This document shows, piece after piece, positions 31,773 to 32,074 of a DNA stretch of 32,074 nt. The DNA is taken from contig JANOYV010000070.1 in NCBI GenBank assembly GCA_031429105.1, positions 1 to 32,074 of the forward strand, given 5' to 3'. Under the pieces are notes generated by a model that ran no database searches, was not told the origin of the DNA, and saw only the letters and a program-made list of their open reading frames with translations. Every line of letters begins with the position of its first letter. Positions within the stretch are counted from its first letter, which is position 1. The position numbers were made by a program, and so were the translations under genes. This DNA is from JAKFWF01 sp031429105. GTDB taxonomy: Bacteria; Pseudomonadota; Alphaproteobacteria; Rhizobiales; Hyphomicrobiaceae.

Positions 31773-31805
31773 TGGGCCGCTCGAACTTCCGGTTCGGGTG
31801 GCCCA
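31773..31805. other. hairpin in gene-free stretch
   Basis: TGGGCC (31773-31778) pairs with GGCCCA (31800-31805), and inside it CGAAC pairs with GTTCG across a symmetric GCT/GGT internal loop, with a short loop of about 5 bases. It lies in the 31657-31929 gap between the DUF3892 gene and yggS. It has no T-run. It may be a factor-dependent terminator for yggS or a chance palindrome. Confidence 0.3.
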
Positions 31806-31929
31806 CAACATGCATTAGCGATAAACTGTTCCGTCCCCAGAGTCTGCAAACACCCGCTCACTTGGCAGAGTTACCAACATCATTGTTCTCGCTGGTTCGC
31901 TTTCGGTTCTTGGTTTGATTCGATAATTC

Positions 31930-32074
31930 TTAGCCCCGCGCACCAAATATTGCGCTGCCGACACGCACATGCGTTGCCCCAAACGCGATTGCGGTTTCGA
32001 AATCGGCGCTCATACCCATGCTGAGGCCGGAGAGACCCAGCTCTTTCGCCTGTTTGGCGAGAAACGCGAAATGC
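31930..32074 (-). CDS. yggS: YggS/PLPBP-type pyridoxal-phosphate homeostasis protein (C-terminus only)
   Basis: The minus-strand frame runs off the right edge and its last 47 codons are in the window. They read HFAFLAKQAKELGLSGLSMG, then MSADFETAIAFGATHVRVGS, then AIFGARG and a stop. The LSMGMS.D...AI..GAT.VRVG..IFG.R text is the C-terminal signature of the alanine-racemase-fold YggS/PROSC family, which binds PLP and maintains vitamin B6 homeostasis. The PLP-lysine region lies outside the window. Confidence 0.93.
   Translation of the reverse strand, partial: HFAFLAKQAKELGLSGLSMGMSADFETAIAFGATHVRVGSAIFGARG

Noticed and set aside
31625..31861. 78-codon minus-strand frame upstream of the DUF3892 gene
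   Set aside because: It overlaps the start of the DUF3892 gene, has no family resemblance and lacks a ribosome site.
1..32074. CRISPR arrays, tRNA/rRNA genes, insertion sequences, attachment sites
   Set aside because: I looked for direct repeats with spacers, cloverleaf-like segments, transposase motifs and terminal inverted repeats, and found none that could be supported by eye.

Overview
The window reads as a chromosomal segment of an alphaproteobacterium, probably Rhodospirillales-like. This rests on gene content and order: trxB followed by a LysR regulator whose N-terminus starts MDWDKLRIFH, an aminotransferase-ftsK-lolA run, a ubiH-type hydroxylase divergent from tesB-glnK-amtB, and Ugp-type ABC transport genes. 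Base composition is moderately GC-rich. There is no rRNA, tRNA, CRISPR array, insertion sequence or phage module.

Layout. 1-560: a DUF433/DUF5615 (PIN-like) toxin-antitoxin pair whose toxin frame has an in-frame TGA. 670-1440: radC. 1441-3894 (minus): PiT-type phosphate permease, a small Cys-containing membrane protein and ArsM arsenite methyltransferase in one tight operon. 4083-6145: trxB and lysR. 6146-6475: a promoter-hairpin-terminator unit that looks like a small RNA or leader ahead of leuC. 6476-12645: leuC, a DapC-like aminotransferase, ftsK and lolA. 12646-13009: a gene-free stretch holding five successive stem-loops. 13010-15061: a cyclic-nucleotide-binding protein, an orphan OmpR-type response regulator and an L,D-transpeptidase. 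15087-17060 (minus): glnK-amtB with a strong terminator. 17280-19558: tesB divergent from a UbiH-family hydroxylase. 19566-23441: a DapA-superfamily protein and ugpA-ugpE-ugpC, without a substrate-binding protein. 23447-28928 (minus): two small hypotheticals, a BoxA-type 2[4Fe-4S] flavoprotein reductase, a small membrane protein, an SDR, an aldo/keto reductase, a TusA-like protein, a double-CDGSH iron-sulfur protein and a membrane protein. 29008-32074 (minus): a beta-lactamase-fold serine hydrolase, a LURP-one/Tubby-like protein, a DUF3892 protein and the C-terminus of a YggS-type PLP protein.

Most genes are core metabolism and envelope functions: leucine and probably lysine synthesis, chromosome segregation, lipoprotein sorting, ammonium uptake, ubiquinone synthesis and glycerol-3-phosphate-type uptake. 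The most unusual material is not protein coding. Two separate intergenic regions (about 6284-6381 and 12778-12958) fold, by eye, into serial hairpins with C-rich loops, and both carry the heptamer CCCTCCC, complementary to a strong Shine-Dalgarno sequence. They resemble the anti-Shine-Dalgarno 'C-rich loop' small RNAs known from alphaproteobacteria. That assignment is inference from hand-found pairing; no folding or homology search was run.
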